A stretch of DNA of 64,000 nt from Verpa conica (taxonomy: Eukaryota; Ascomycota; Pezizomycetes; Pezizales; Morchellaceae). Below, one piece after another: positions 19,562 to 31,778 of this stretch. Within the stretch, counting starts at the first letter, position 1. Each line of letters begins with the position of its first letter. The notes below the pieces were generated by a model. The model had not been told where the DNA came from, searched no databases, and saw nothing but the letters and a program-made list of their open reading frames with translations. Where the stretch lies: the NCBI GenBank assembly GCA_033030425.1, contig JAUFSD010000013.1:992001-1056000 (forward strand), given 5' to 3'. The translations under genes and the position numbers were made by a program.

Positions 19562-20846
19562 TTATAGCCTATGCCCAGGCACAAACACATAAAGACAAGT
19601 CAAAGCAGCAACAATTACAAACGTCATTAACAGTATGACTACTGACCTCTTACTCAAGAGCTTTCTCACGTATGGCTCTCGAACCTTCATGAATGACATA
19701 AATGTGTACTCGCTAATTCCTAAGAGTCCCATTATGGGGTCTAGTGAATATTGTTGTGCCATGAGACAGTAGACTCCAACCGCAAATGGAAGAATGAGCT
19801 AAGATGTCTCACAATGTTAGTGATATAAATAATGTAGTAATAAAAATTCATGAATTGAGACTAACCCATAATCGTGTCGCCTTCGGTTTGATATCCAAAA
19901 AGATCAGAGCGAATCCAGCCCAAAAACCACCAAACATGGCCAGTAGCCCAATGATCAACCGGAGCATACCGCTTCCAGGAACCAAATTGCCTAAGGCCTT
20001 CGCCGTCAAAAACCGGGGAAACGCATCCCGCTCCATCGCTTGAAACACGTAGTCTTTAGCCTCATCGAACACCTCAGGATCATCTCTACCATCCACCTCT
20101 ATCGCATTCGCAATACTACGAGTAATGACCTCAGGTAACACAATCTCTCTTTCAGATCCCTCGAGCAGATAAGTGTAAAGTATCTTTTCGGCAGATGCGC
20201 GTATGTCGGAGCGGGATACACCAATCCGAGGTGATTCAGAGTCGGTGCCATTAGGATCAAGAGCTGATGAGGACATAAAAGATGGGCGACCGGAGGTCTC
20301 TCTAGTCTCTAGTGTATCGCCAACGGAACGTCGTGGAGCCGAGTCCCCTGCAGACGCATTTTCGGAGCGGAGGAAAGCTGAAAGCCGCTGGTCGTCACTC
20401 TTGAGTTCGAATTCATGGTCATCCGGAATTTCAAGCATTTGTGAGGATCTATGGCTGCCATTCTTGTCGAGGTCCGGCGTAGAGACAAGGACGCTACGAC
20501 GAAGTTCGCGGACGTAGTGACGACAAAGGGAAATATGTTGAGCAACATCGAGCCTATAACAGTGTACCAATGTTAGTAGGTGAGTTTCCAGCATATATAC
20601 TTTAGAGTGGACTATTTCTTCACCCCCGCCCCCTCCCCCACGAGGGGTAGCTTTAAAAAGATATCAATCATGAGGGGTATACCAAAAGTCAAGGTAATCA
20701 ACAGATCTCTGTTGGTCTCGCATGTAGATATAGAATGAGAATAGGTCGACTGGCGGTAAGGTCCTACGGCTAAGGACCTCAAAAAGAGTGGGGAGCCGAT
20801 TGCGTGGAGTACCCATAGTAGTGTCTGGGTTTGTTAGGAGAGCCAC
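19562..20846 (-). CDS. RAX1: RAX1-like RGS-domain membrane protein
   Basis: Three exons: 20846-20683, 20553-19866 and 19798-19562. Together they give 362 residues with the frame closed at both junctions (introns 129 and 67 nt, both with CTAAC branch sites). The start MALLTNPDTTMGTPRNRLPTL is followed by an RGS-like fold (LFSFYIYMRDQQRSVDYLDFW, joining LDVAQHISLC) with a low-complexity insertion at residues about 85-160. The RGS fold ends with FDEAKDYVFQAMERDAFPRF. Three hydrophobic segments follow (MLRLIIGLLAMFGGFWAGF; LILPFAVGVYCLM; SVVILLMTFVIVAALTCLY), and the tail is VFVPGHRL. Yeast Rax1 acts with Rax2 at the cortex to mark poles; a polarity role is likely here. It was recognised by family resemblance, not by search. 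Confidence 0.88.
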
Positions 20847-22411
20847 TGGCTGCTTATTATGGAAAGAGGTTCAGCCGGAATAAACCCCTTAGAATATGAT
20901 TAACGAGAAGATTAAAAAGCGAACGAGGGATTGAAGTGACTGAGTAAGGTTGGTGATAACGTTGGTGTTCTAGAAGGGGGCAATCCAAGTAAGAGGAGGT
21001 GTTGGAGATGTAGGAGTGTGGGGGGGGGGCTCTTGGTAGGGCTGGTAGTGAGATGGGGTTAGAGGAGGAAGCAAGATGGATGTCGTCGCTGTCGCGGAAC
21101 CCAAACGAGAGATTGAAGGGCGGCGACAACGAAGGGGAGCCTGTACAGCACAGCAGCGCTGGACCAGGAACCGGAAATTCACGCGCCAGAACGACAAACA
21201 AGACTCTGGTTCCCCACTCCCTTTATTTTGAGACTTTTTTTCCTCTCACTAAATCTCTAAGGATCTTACTCCGTAATTTAACAACAATGAACCAGGACCC
21301 TCGCCTTAATACGCATACTGGGTATCTACCGGCCCGAACATCGCTGAAACAACGAGCTTCTACCCAGCCCTTTAAGAATCAACACTGGTTATTCGCGCTA
21401 GGAAATTATCATACACATAAAGCAAGTCTGCTACACGCAATTACAATAGTACGCCGTGGCGATCATTCCGTTCCTTGCATCATGCAGGTATCGTAATATG
21501 GAAGTTACCCGGCGAGTGCTGGTGCAGTTTAATGTGTCCTCACAACCCAAACTTGCCCAGATACACCTTTACTGGCCTCACTCGCTTCTTATTGATACAC
21601 ATTACTTTAAAGACTGAGCATACTTGCTCGGACAGCTAGTATCAATCTATAATTTACCATTACGCTGTTTCGGGGCAAGACCACGACTAATTACGAAAGG
21701 AGTCTCCAGGAAATATTTGATCTCATTCTATCTAATCATCAGAAACAATCCTATAAGTATATTAGCACTAAGTTAATAGGCTTAGGTCTATCACTGTGCA
21801 AGTCCACTATGATAAAAACAGTCCACTATCATAGAAACAGTCCACTATGACACAAGCCAATGAAACTCAAGATATTTCCTAGAGGTATTCGAGCCTACAT
21901 GGAAAGGGAGAATATCAATGTTTCATCACTCCTCCACTATTTATCTCCATCGAGATCCCCCTAATGTTTTATGTAGATAAATGATAATAAAAGCGAGAAC
22001 AGAATGAGAGCTATCCTCGTAACCAACAGCCGCAAAAAAATATTACTACCAGGCCCCCAAATCCTATTAATGACTACACGTAGACCTACGATGCTATACT
22101 TATTATCGTAAAAATCCTCTCCAGAAGCTCGCCTCACCTCCCTCAATTAGTACATTTAGCACCAAGGTAGGGGGGGGGGGGGAAATAAGGAAAAAGAACC
22201 GGTTGAACGTAACCTACAAACCCTCTATTCCACCTAGTAAGATTTCTTACCAGTAGAATTACAAAGGTTTCTATAATTCCCCTTAGTACTAAGATGCCTG
22301 AGAGAGAGAAAGTTTTCTCTCTCTTCCCTCCTTTCAAAAAGGAACAGTACCTCCCCTGCCTAGCTATCCCGTTTCGGCCAGAGCATTAACCCTTACTTGG
22401 TTTATGTCCAC
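20847..22411. other. intergenic between RAX1-like and DUF155 genes
   Basis: This is the upstream region of the RAX1-like gene and the 3' region of the DUF155 gene. The GA-rich stretch at 20980-21240 contains overlapping frames on both strands without domains. Three imperfect copies of about 20 bp (AACAGTCCACTATGATAAA type) lie at about 21800-21858, and a run of 12 G at 22170-22182. I see no gene. Confidence 0.4.
21800..21858. repeat. short tandem repeat, three ~20-bp units
   Basis: The motif AGTCCACTAT occurs three times at about 20-base spacing (units differ as ATGATAAAA, ATCATAGAA, ATGACACAA). It is small enough to be chance slippage. Confidence 0.6.
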
Positions 22412-24276
22412 CTACAACTCGTTTAAAACTCCTATACCTGGGGCCCCTTTCTTTTTTAAGATCCCGAACCTAATTGCTACCTCCGCTACCGTCACGAATA
22501 TAGACAGCACAATCAGAATAATGATTATCCAGGTTATCCGAGACATGTTACTGTCTGCAATCGAGTCCGACAGGATATCTGCGAGATCCAAGAATACTCT
22601 GCATCGTTCGTTTAATACTAAGATACGTTGCTTAATCTCAAGGTATTCGCGTACAGCGGCATATAGCGGGTGCAATGTTGGCTCGGAGTCCCAAAAGAAT
22701 TCAGGCACGTCAAGAACGTTGCTAGCTGTTCGATATCATCTGGTGTAAACATAGACAGCTAGGCAAAGGATACATTATAGTATCATGAGCAAGGGCACAT
22801 ACACAAATTAACATCAACTCTCAACTTAAAAAGTCTCCCACTCATCTTGACGACTTCTTCTCTTTTCATTCCTAGGTTCCCAGTTAGGGCAAGCTTCTTT
22901 GGTATGTGCTGAACGCCAAGCATAGTTGAGTTCATTCTCTCTTCGAACCGACAGAGCTTGGTCGATTGTGCTATTGCATGCGATATAGCAAGTTTAACCA
23001 TTATATCTCCTGATCGTAGGGTTATCATGTCATTATATATCTAAAAAAGGTTTATCTCTTAGTTACCAGTGGTTGTGATTCGTTAGGAAGGGGGATGGGG
23101 TACCCGCGGAGACCGAGTGTGAGAAGAATACTGAAAATGAAACTCTTCTGTTTCAAAATCTTCTTCCTTCATAGGTCCCATAATTAGTGGTGTGCCGAGA
23201 TCGTTTCCCGCAAAAGTGAGATCAGCCAAAATATCCTACCAGTAACAACAGTTAATCATAAGCTCTTTCTATCAAAAATGACATTAAAAACACACCTTCT
23301 CCTGTCTCTCCGTCAAGTTCCAAAAAACTACCACCCCATAACTAAACACAAACATTTCTGCAAAAGACTTCATTTCCATTTGTGATTCTCGTGGGCTCTC
23401 TGGCCTGTATCTTTCTTCTTCCCTTGAATCTCTATTATCGAGAAAATGGTGCCTATCCTCTGGAGACTTTGATTGGCCATGGTCTACTTCCTCTTCCCCA
23501 TCCGTTCCGTCGCCACTGGGCCGTCTAGTTCTTGAGTACGCATTCTCAAAATATCCCTCGCGATAATCACGTTGTTCTGATCTCTCAATTTGAACATCCA
23601 AGACTGCTTTCCCACCAGGGCTTTTAAGCACTGGCGATGACCGAACCCTATATCCATCACTACCAGGCATTAAAGGTAGGTGATATGCACAATATAAACA
23701 CTCATCGTAGAGTTTCGTTCTTGCAGCATGCTTTGCTCTCAAAAACTTAGAGGTTGCATTAAGCTTATGTGAATCCGCTGTGCAATAAGCTGTAACACGA
23801 CTCAGCTTCTCGGCCCTCCTGGACTTTGGCAATCTTTCAGCATAACTTTTTCTCGGTCGTCGCTCAGGGGATTCATCCTCTTCACCAAGTCTGTTCCTCC
23901 ATTCCTCCTCATCGTCTTTTATAGGCGCGTCATCGTTGTCGTCTTCGGCATTGTCCCAACGATCCCCTTCTTCCTCGGTTTCCGGCAACAGAACAAGCTT
24001 TTCGGATAGCTTTGAAGAGCGGATTGGAAGGTTCTGGCCTAAGAAGCGGCGAGGATCTGTTGGTCTTGGTGCACCAGCGGGAGACGATGGGCCACGGGAA
24101 CGTTGGAGGTTAGCGAGCGGATTACGACTCTGGCCAGAGGGAATCTCGGAAGAATTTTGGAGTACTGAATCCACGCTGATGAAGCGGGCCATCGAAGGGA
24201 TAGCAGTAGCCGACGCTCGACGCTGCGGGCCACGTGCGCCTGGATCCCTAGAGTCCGTTACCTGGATCAAGGACAT
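22412..24276 (-). CDS. DUF155 (Rmd1/Rmd8, YagE-like) membrane protein
   Basis: Four exons: 24276-23296, 23235-23104, 23040-22803 and 22725-22412. They give 554 residues if translation starts at MSLIQVTDSRDP; all three junctions keep frame. The N-terminal about 170 residues are disordered and charged. Then comes the conserved domain: RVTAYCTADSHKL, DECLYCAYHLPL, FAEMFVFSYGVVVFWNLTE, LIMGPMKEEDFETEEFHF, YNDMITLRSGD, AISHAIAQSTKLCRFEERM, GMKREEVVKMSGRLFKLR, VPEFFWDSEPTLHPLY, EYLEIKQRILVLNERC. A C-terminal transmembrane helix follows (TWIIIILIVLSIFVTVAEV). In yeasts this family (Rmd1, Rmd8, fission yeast Sif2/Sif3) is linked to sporulation and nuclear division; its biochemistry is unclear. An upstream ATG at 24405 would add a hydrophobic segment and may be non-coding. 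Confidence 0.85.
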
Positions 24277-24683
24277 AGTTAGGCAAGAGTACCAACTGAA
24301 GACATTGTATAGCAAAGTATACAATATAAGGGTGCAAATCAAAAGAGTAATTCCAATACCAGGACAGTGGGCCTCCTTTTTGGAGGGGGTGGAGCCATTA
24401 TTCAAGTGTAGCCTGGTATTGATAACTTTGTAGTATCCGTATTTCCTATCACCAGTAATAGGGGAGAAGCAGCAAGGCTATGTGTCGACAATGGGTTGTT
24501 GTGAGGCAACTTTTGAATAGGTAGAGTAGCAATTAGTGGCCAGGTACGGAGGGTGGAAGGATCGAAGACCCAAAAAAACATCTAAACCAAAAAGCCGTTT
24601 GACGCAAATATGTGGCTAGTGCTGCTAGAAATGGGGTTTGCCGACCGCTGAGTAATCGACCATCGCGCAGCAAGTAATAGGTA

Positions 24684-24814
24684 CAGTCGTTCACCCCCGT
24701 GTGGCGGGCACCCTCATATGGCGAACGGGGTCCATATCTCCAGTTTTCTGTCATTCATTACTTATTTAGACCCCTGTTCGCCATAGGGGTGCTCGCCACA
24801 CGGGTGAACGACTG
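24684..24814. repeat. foldback (inverted-repeat) element
   Basis: Arms of about 47 bp (left 24684-24732, CAGTCGTTCACCCCC...; right 24769-24814, ...GGGTGAACGACTG) differ at a few positions and enclose about 36 bp of AT-rich loop. The arms are much more GC-rich than the surroundings. No coding capacity is present. Confidence 0.75.
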
Positions 24815-25179
24815 CATTCCACACCCACACCTGTCGCCAGACTTCCCCTAACGCCTGTAACGTAGTACGTACAGTTTGCACCTCGATAATTTAAGAAACA
24901 CCAAGAATTCAGTCGATCCCGCTAATTCTTATAGAAAGCCCTCCGAAGATATCCCTTCTAGCAAATATAATTTTAGTGTAGAAAAATCAAAGTAGATCTA
25001 GAAAATATTCCTTACAGCAAGGTCCTTCTTATAGCGAGGCGACTATACGTACCTAATTAGTATTCTATCTTGATACGCGCACGATAAAACCAGTCACCCC
25101 AGTCAATATTATATAGCTATTCTAATAAGTGCCGTGAATCTAGGCCTCAATTATTACAGGAATAATACTAATTAATGTA

Positions 25180-25736
25180 TTGTAGAGGGACAAAAATAAC
25201 CGACACCTATTACCCATAGGTACAAAAAACCATAAGTGCAACCATTTTAGGTACATACAATCAATATTTAATATAACTCAACCACAGCACAGACTCCATG
25301 ATTGTGTAAAGATAAAATTCCCCCCTGCTGGAATGGAGTAAGGTGCTTGCTAAGAATCGGTTTATGACTATTGGGCATTTTGCGTTTTCTTTGGAAGCTT
25401 GGTTGTGACTTTTACATTACTATGGAGGTAATTTGTGTTGAGGTATTGCGTTGCAATCACGCTGTACACATGGTTTAGAGGTGTCGGTTATTTTTGTCCC
25501 CTCACAATACCCGATCCTCATGAAGCAACGCACTGAGAGCCCCGACTCCATCTCAATGTGATATCTTCCTCAGCAACAACCAATGAATTAGTGTAAGTAG
25601 GTAATACACGTACTATTCATACATTCTTTCTCTAGTTCAAATATCTATTTCTTATCTATTGTGGTTATGTAGTGATACTCGTCTCAGGCCTTTGGTTACC
25701 TTGGACCAGTGACCTGGTATTTTTATCCCTCTACAA
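25180..25736. mobile_element. MITE-like element with TA flanks, possibly two nested
   Basis: TTGTAGAGGGACAAAAATAA at 25180 is mirrored by GGTTATTTTTGTCCCCTCACAA ending at 25507, with TA on both outer sides. A third end, GGTATTTTTATCCCTCTACAA, stops at 25736, also followed by TA. Element sizes would be 328 or 557 bp. Lack of coding sequence and TA flanks suit a Tc1-mariner-derived MITE. Confidence 0.65.
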
Positions 25737-28700
25737 TACAAAATACTCTTCGATTGCCCAATGAAGACGGCCTAAAAAATCAGTTAATCCCTAAAGCACT
25801 TGATTTGACACTTTTATATACCCACTACGCTACTAATACCTCCCCCCAACCTCTACCCGAAATGTCGCAAGTTGCCGATAGCCACTAGCTAACCTCACCA
25901 ATTAGTTTTCTGAGCAGTCAAAAAGCACACCCCAAGAGCTCCTCTGAGGAGAGAAATATTTGCTTCTAGAAAATCATATTTTATATAGGCATATGTAAGT
26001 ATTACTTTGTAATTGGTTATTTCAGGTTTAGGTTTCTCTTCCTGAGTTCTTAGTGTGACTGATCGATTTTATAATGAAAGGTATCAGCTAGCCAGCTACC
26101 CTATGAAACTCAATATATTTAAGGACACAAGAAATATAGCTTTAGTATAGATGAACCCCTATATACTTTTGATTCATAAACCCTTGCCGGATATGATATG
26201 ACTCTTTAGATTGTTAGTCTACTACGCGCGTAACGTATCGCATTAATTAACCTTACATATAAATGTAGATATAATGTGACCAAGTGTATTGTGACTACAT
26301 GCTTGCCCGTAACTAATCTGTAGAATAATGTCATGAATTACTATACATGCACTGGAACTTGCGTTCCTCTTAATATATTCTAGCCGATCCACGTGCACCG
26401 GCCGACAACCATATTATAACTTTGTAACTTTCGATTCCTCTGAAGGAACCCGGCTAGGATCTAATATTCAAAAGAGATATTTTCTACGGCATAGACGGAG
26501 AAATTTCAAGAGATTTAATACCCAGACCATAGATAAAGACCCCTTGCCATCTCCCCAGATAAATTTAGATTAGTTAAATTATATATATACCCAATTTATA
26601 TAATCTAGAAAAACCTGGAGCTACTTACTTAGGAGTGATCATAGGAAGAAACTACTTCAGCTATATATATCATCCATGTCTTTAATTTTAATGAGCATGA
26701 GGGTAAGATTATCTACTTATGGAACTCGCCTTTACTTCTTGCTCCTAGGGATACTTCCATGGCAGATAGATAGGCGTGACTAGAATTTAGATAACTGAAG
26801 ATGCTTCTGAGATACTCGCATTTCTAGGTATATATATATATGTAGATTAGTATGTACGTACATAAGACAGGACTGCGCTAGAGAATTACATGTATATCAG
26901 AAAGTAGGCCCTTTTCAGGTTTCATTCTTAAATAGCTAAAGGGAATAAGTTGACATGGGAACCAGTATTATAATGATGGTCAGAGGTAATTTGTTTTATA
27001 CTAGCAAGAATTACGGAAATTTGTTAGGGCCCCAGTCATGACTTATCACTCGTAAATGCGCGCGCTAGTTCCTTTCTCCACAATGAATGAATTAATCATA
27101 AGTGCCTTTCTCCATAAATGCGAGTAGGTGAATATATTCCGCACCGCCTTTTGAGGCGTTATTGAGTAGGATGACTCACTTATCTCCTAGTACTACATAT
27201 ACCTCAATTATATTAGCTAAAGGGCTAAAGATCACGCGTACGTAATGTAACGTAACTACATGTATACTATAGCTCTTTTTTACGCTTATTCACGTCATAA
27301 ATCTATATAGCCTTATAGAGATTTTATATCTTTAATGGGTTGGAGAAATTACAAGAGGAGAGAGATTATTTTTCTTTAGTAGTTATCATTGTACTTGCGC
27401 TTGAATTACAATTGATTATTTAGAGTAATATATAGGCCCAATAGGACAACCCCGCGATTTACGTGTGGGCGGGAATGTGGGTGATAGTACCGCATGGGTA
27501 TTAATTATTCAAGTTGGGCATATATATATAGAAATGACCCCTACTATGAGAGAAACTAGCTTGTTTAGATGTATTATAGTGCGGTATATATATTTTAATA
27601 AAATGATTATTATAAAATCCTTGCAAAGTACTTTCTGACCCAGGGAATCAATCACATCTCCCTAGCTAGCTATCTGTCATTACACCTATTTACCTAGGAT
27701 TGGTGTCTGGGAAACTTCAAATTTGCCACCTAGTAATTACCCTATAAATATAGCTAGAACTATTATTTAGAATATGAAAATTTCTAATATAGCATAATAT
27801 GTTAAGGCTGCTCAGTGGGTACCATAACCTTAGGGTTGCATGTACTTATGATAAATTCATTCATTCATAAGGCTGCTCAGTGCTGTTTGCCGGTTACACA
27901 AACAGAAATCAACCTTGGAGATGGGGCTTGTGTTGTCCACGGTGTCGCCTCGGCTTTGTAGGCCTCCGGCTTTGGCCTCGTCTTGGATATTAGGAGCTTG
28001 TCCTCGAGATACCTCGAAGCATAAAACTATTAGGTTATCATATTAAAGTAAGATTTAAGTAATTCTGGGCTTTTTTTTTAAGTCAAGTCATTATTGATTT
28101 CTGGGTACAAAATGTGGCATGTAGTTATAAAATATGGCCTGAGTAATTCTGGACTTTACCGAACTGCCATACATATATATATATATACATGTACTCTATA
28201 AGCTATAGGCCGGGGGCAGTGGTACGTAGTTTCTAAAATAAAGCCTCTAGTTATAGGTTTATACCAATCCTTATGCCTATTACTCTAACTATATATATAA
28301 ATAATTTAAGTGATATTGTTTATACTTTATTAGCATAGGCCCAGAACAACATCGAGGCGGGGCCGGTGGTGGCCTTGATGTGCCTCGGCCTCGTAGACCA
28401 CACTAGCTGATATATAGAGCCTAATTATAAACAGCCGTGTTGAAATGATTATATTTCAGTAATATTAAATTCCATCTAAGGATATTCTTATCGATATATC
28501 CCTTACACCGTCAACGGTCCCGAACGGGACCACTCTTTGCCAAAACCCCGATTTTCCAGCCTTGCTACCCAATCACTATCTATATAACCCATTGAATTTA
28601 TAATGAGAATGGTTTAGGTTATGTAGGCTAAATTTTCTAGACTAATTTCTGTAATATATAGAGGTGTTGTGGTTGGGGTATATCATTAAAAGACCAGTCT

Positions 28701-28925
28701 CAAACGGTTACGTGTGACGGGTTGAGGGATATATAGTATACCTACGTACCTACTAAAGCAATAATTCTCTCTTAGACTACCTACATTCTAAGCCATCATA
28801 TGCAACCCAGTTTCTTTCTTGATATATGTAAGCTAGAGTATTGGGTAGATATATTAGAGAATTTAAATACCCTACTATATATATAGCTATAATATAATTT
28901 TAATCTATTGGTTTTTTTTAGCTTA

Positions 28926-29782
28926 TCAATTTATCCTTAACCCTTCTCCTAATTGTACCATACACCGGTCATAAACCTTTGACACCTCTATCTCCAACTC
29001 CTCATTCTCTATTAAATATTCATCTGCATCAACATCGGTTTCTGTTTCTACTTCTACTTCCATCTGATCCTCATCTCTTTCACCAATATCCATTACACTT
29101 TCCATTGGTGGATCTGGCGCCCCTATTTTTCCCTCTACTAATTTTACAACATGCAGCCTTGTTCTCTCAATGAGACTTTTCAACCGAACCTTTTCGGTCA
29201 TATTCATCCTATATACTGATAATTCTGGAGAGAGTGGTGTAGATAGGTCAACGGATAAACCTGTGATAAGCGTGTAGAAACACCTGTCAAATGTGTCTAA
29301 CAGCCGTAGGGTAGGTTTTAGTCGAAGAGGGAACGAGGCAAGATAGTCGTTGAAGGAATTTGCCATCTGAAGAAGATAGTGTATTTGCAGAGTTGCTTTG
29401 TGTTCCGGAACGATCAGTAAAGAAAAATTTAATAAATTTCTTTCCCTCTGATAGCCTACACGGGGCCTAAGGTTATGACAGAAAATGAAACAGGAGACGG
29501 ACGAGTAGAAGAAACCCAGATTACATCTACCAATCGCTCAAGGTCTTCAATGATAGCCGTTATCGTAATATAGCCGCCATCATTGAATTTTTTGGCATAC
29601 TTTCTGGAAACCTGAAGGAGCTGAGAGTCGAGATATGCTATTAGATTTGACTCAGGACGAGAACCCGCTTTCAATGGGCCAGATGAACGGGGGTGCGGAA
29701 GGGTATGGTAACAGGATGTTAAGGTATTCGATGGGGGGGGTGAAGATAGTGCTGAATGAACCGGTGATGGTAGGGAGTCCAT
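28926..29782 (-). CDS. unrecognised protein with an ascomycete-type conserved N-terminal block
   Basis: Two exons, 29782-29503 and 29395-28926, give 249 residues; the 107-nt intron has a weak donor (GTCCGT) but the frame closes into WVSSTPTLQIHYLLQ. The protein starts MDSLPSPVHSAL with a Pro/Ser-rich leader. A compact helical-looking block follows (NLIAYLDSQLLQVSRKYAKK, YITITAIIEDLERLVDVIW, LQMANSFNDYLASF, LRLLDTFDRCFYTLITG), then a segment RMNMTEKVRLKSLIERTRL and an acidic tail (DIGERDEDQMEVEVE). No catalytic motif is visible. The text resembles fungal proteins I have seen under inconsistent names, so I assign no function. The start codon faces the 30051 gene across 268 bp, and the two may share a promoter. 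Confidence 0.7.
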
Positions 29783-30050
29783 AGAGAGTATAGTAAATGA
29801 GGACTAATACAGTGCGTATAGGTGATGTAGGCGTCCATGGTGTTTGCACAAGCAATGGCTATGAATGACGTTGATTGATTTAATTTAAGGGCTTAGGGCT
29901 AGGGGCTAGACAGTTACAACCTAGAGCCCTCCAACTTCAACTTCAACATTTGAGTATCAGTATTAGCCCTATTTCGGGGTCGGGGACCTCTAAATTTCGT
30001 GTCTTTTTTACAACCACTTATCTGCTTACTATTGGTATACATCAGCCATC
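29783..30050. promoter_or_regulatory. shared divergent promoter region
   Basis: 268 bp separate the start codons of two divergent genes. The stretch holds CAACTTCAACTTCAAC and pyrimidine-rich tracts on the plus-strand side. It must contain both promoters, unless a start codon is misplaced. I cannot name a binding site. Confidence 0.5.
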
Positions 30051-31778
30051 ATGCCGAGCTTTCATGTCTACGGAATTCATGCGTTCTTAGAGCTTCGCGA
30101 CCTACCTTCAAACCCTAACACAGTGGCTTCTAGAGTGATGGAGTCTCCCCCGACGCTCAAATGGAGTCCTATGCAAGGAATGACACATCCAATCTCAACA
30201 ACAACTGTCTTCTCCCCCGCAAAATCGACTTCTCTTTCTCCTATCCCATTTTGTATAGTTGTCGAGTTCAGTCCCGATAGCCCCCCTCCAGCTAATCGAC
30301 ATCTCCTCTCCAGCTCAAATTACTTGAAAGGCGATGCAAGGATTGAGGTTAAGATTGATGGTATAGTGAGGGGATGGAAAATTCTACCACAGGCGAAGAT
30401 ATGGCCAAAAGGTGTCCGGATCGAATTTTCCGGCTCACGTGTGGGTAGGACTGAGGAAAGAGCATTTGTGTTTAATCCACTACCTAAAAGCGGTAACAAT
30501 GAAGCTCGCGTTCTTCTCACCCCCACATCAATTCCCCAAGTTCATGCGGCGGGTCTGCCCTCCCTACTAGAACCCAGAGATTCAACATTAACCCCCTTCT
30601 CTCCCCCGGACCTACCACTCAATTCTTCCCATATAGAGATACTAATCACACTTGGCAAGAAACACAACACCCTAGAAAAATACCTGATTTTTTCGCCAGT
30701 GCTTCAAGAAGCATTCTATATTCCCCCCAATCCAATATCTCCTCCATTTAAAGAACCTGAAGGTAGTGCCTCCGTCGATAATAATGGAGTGAAAAGGAAA
30801 GCAGGACCCTCGCTTCGAACTAAGAAAGAAGCCAAGGCTTCTGCACTTCTTGGGCCATCATATTCATCGATTATCGCAGCAAATGAAGGGCAGCCAAAGC
30901 TGGCTGGGTGGCATAATTCAGATAAAGAGGTGAACTTTATTGAGTGGAGGCCAGTGGGATTGGCCGGAAAGAGTCAAAAGACAGCTCAGATGAGAGAAGC
31001 GGAGTTTACCGCTAGAATACATTTAGCAAGGTTTTGGTTCATCATTGGTTTGTATATTTGAACATCCTTTCTTAGATATATCCAGCTAGAGACCCTAAAG
31101 TTTCCCTAACTTCTAGCTTTAGCTCCCGAACCTGGACATATTATTGCTCAGCCTAGAGGATCAGTCCTATTGAACTCATTGGCCTCGTTCGATGGGCAAC
31201 AAGATACTAGATCAGATGATAATTTTGTCTATAGTAAGGGTCGAAAGACTCAAGATACCTTAGACAAAAATAGGCTTGTTAAGCTGGAGGACAGTGATAT
31301 AGCAGGGGGGTGGGATAGAGGAAACGCTCATCAGAATATGAGAAACTCTGGGATCAGTGATTTTTTTCCAGATAGCCTCCTGACTCAAGAGGCGGAAAGC
31401 AAAAACAGAAACCAAACACTAGAAATATATAACAGCCGCTTACCTCCAGATATTCCAGCTGGAGCCCAGTACCAGAGGGGTTTGGACCCAATTTCTAAAA
31501 TCCAACCTAGCGCAAGAAACACCCGTAATGGTCGAGAAATCTATAAAGAATCAGAAATTCTGTCTGACGAATTTAGTTCCTCGGGTAAATCTACTAAATC
31601 TACTAAATCTACTAGTGGGCAGACGGACTCGAAAGATTTTGATAGAAGTAGATGGGGGAAAAAGGGCTTAAAAACTGAAAATGGTTTGAGAGGCAATCAA
31701 CCAGGTGATACGCAAAAATCGAATGCAAATAAACTAATGAATAGTCTTGCTCCAGTCTCGGCTGGAGGTGATGTGTGA
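30051..31778 (+). CDS. unrecognised fungal protein, Ser/Pro-rich with a possible N-terminal beta domain
   Basis: Two exons, 30051-31047 and 31123-31778, give 550 residues; the 75-nt intron (donor GTTTGT, acceptor TTTAG, branch CTAAC) keeps frame. The N-terminal 200 residues alternate hydrophobic and polar residues in a beta-rich style (FHVYGIHAFLELRD; CIVVEFSPDSPP; ARIEVKIDGIVRGWKI; GVRIEFSGSRVGR). A basic segment follows near 245 (GVKRKAGPSLRTKKEAKA), then a weakly hydrophobic stretch before the intron (ARFWFIIAPEP). The last 200 residues are charged and Ser-rich, with a KST-KST-KST repeat near 490. No domain is recognised. Codon use and closing splice sites argue it is a real gene. Confidence 0.7.

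Larger units (their letters stand above)
24277..28925. other. 4.6-kb AT-rich gene-free stretch with MITE-like elements
   Basis: No frame above about 70 codons is convincing. The sequence is dense in TATATA runs and stop codons in all frames. It contains a foldback element (24684-24814), a TA-flanked MITE-like element (25180-25507, perhaps to 25736) and two small GC-rich islands (about 27890-28010 and 28340-28410) that look like relics. Composition suggests decayed repeats. Confidence 0.5.
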
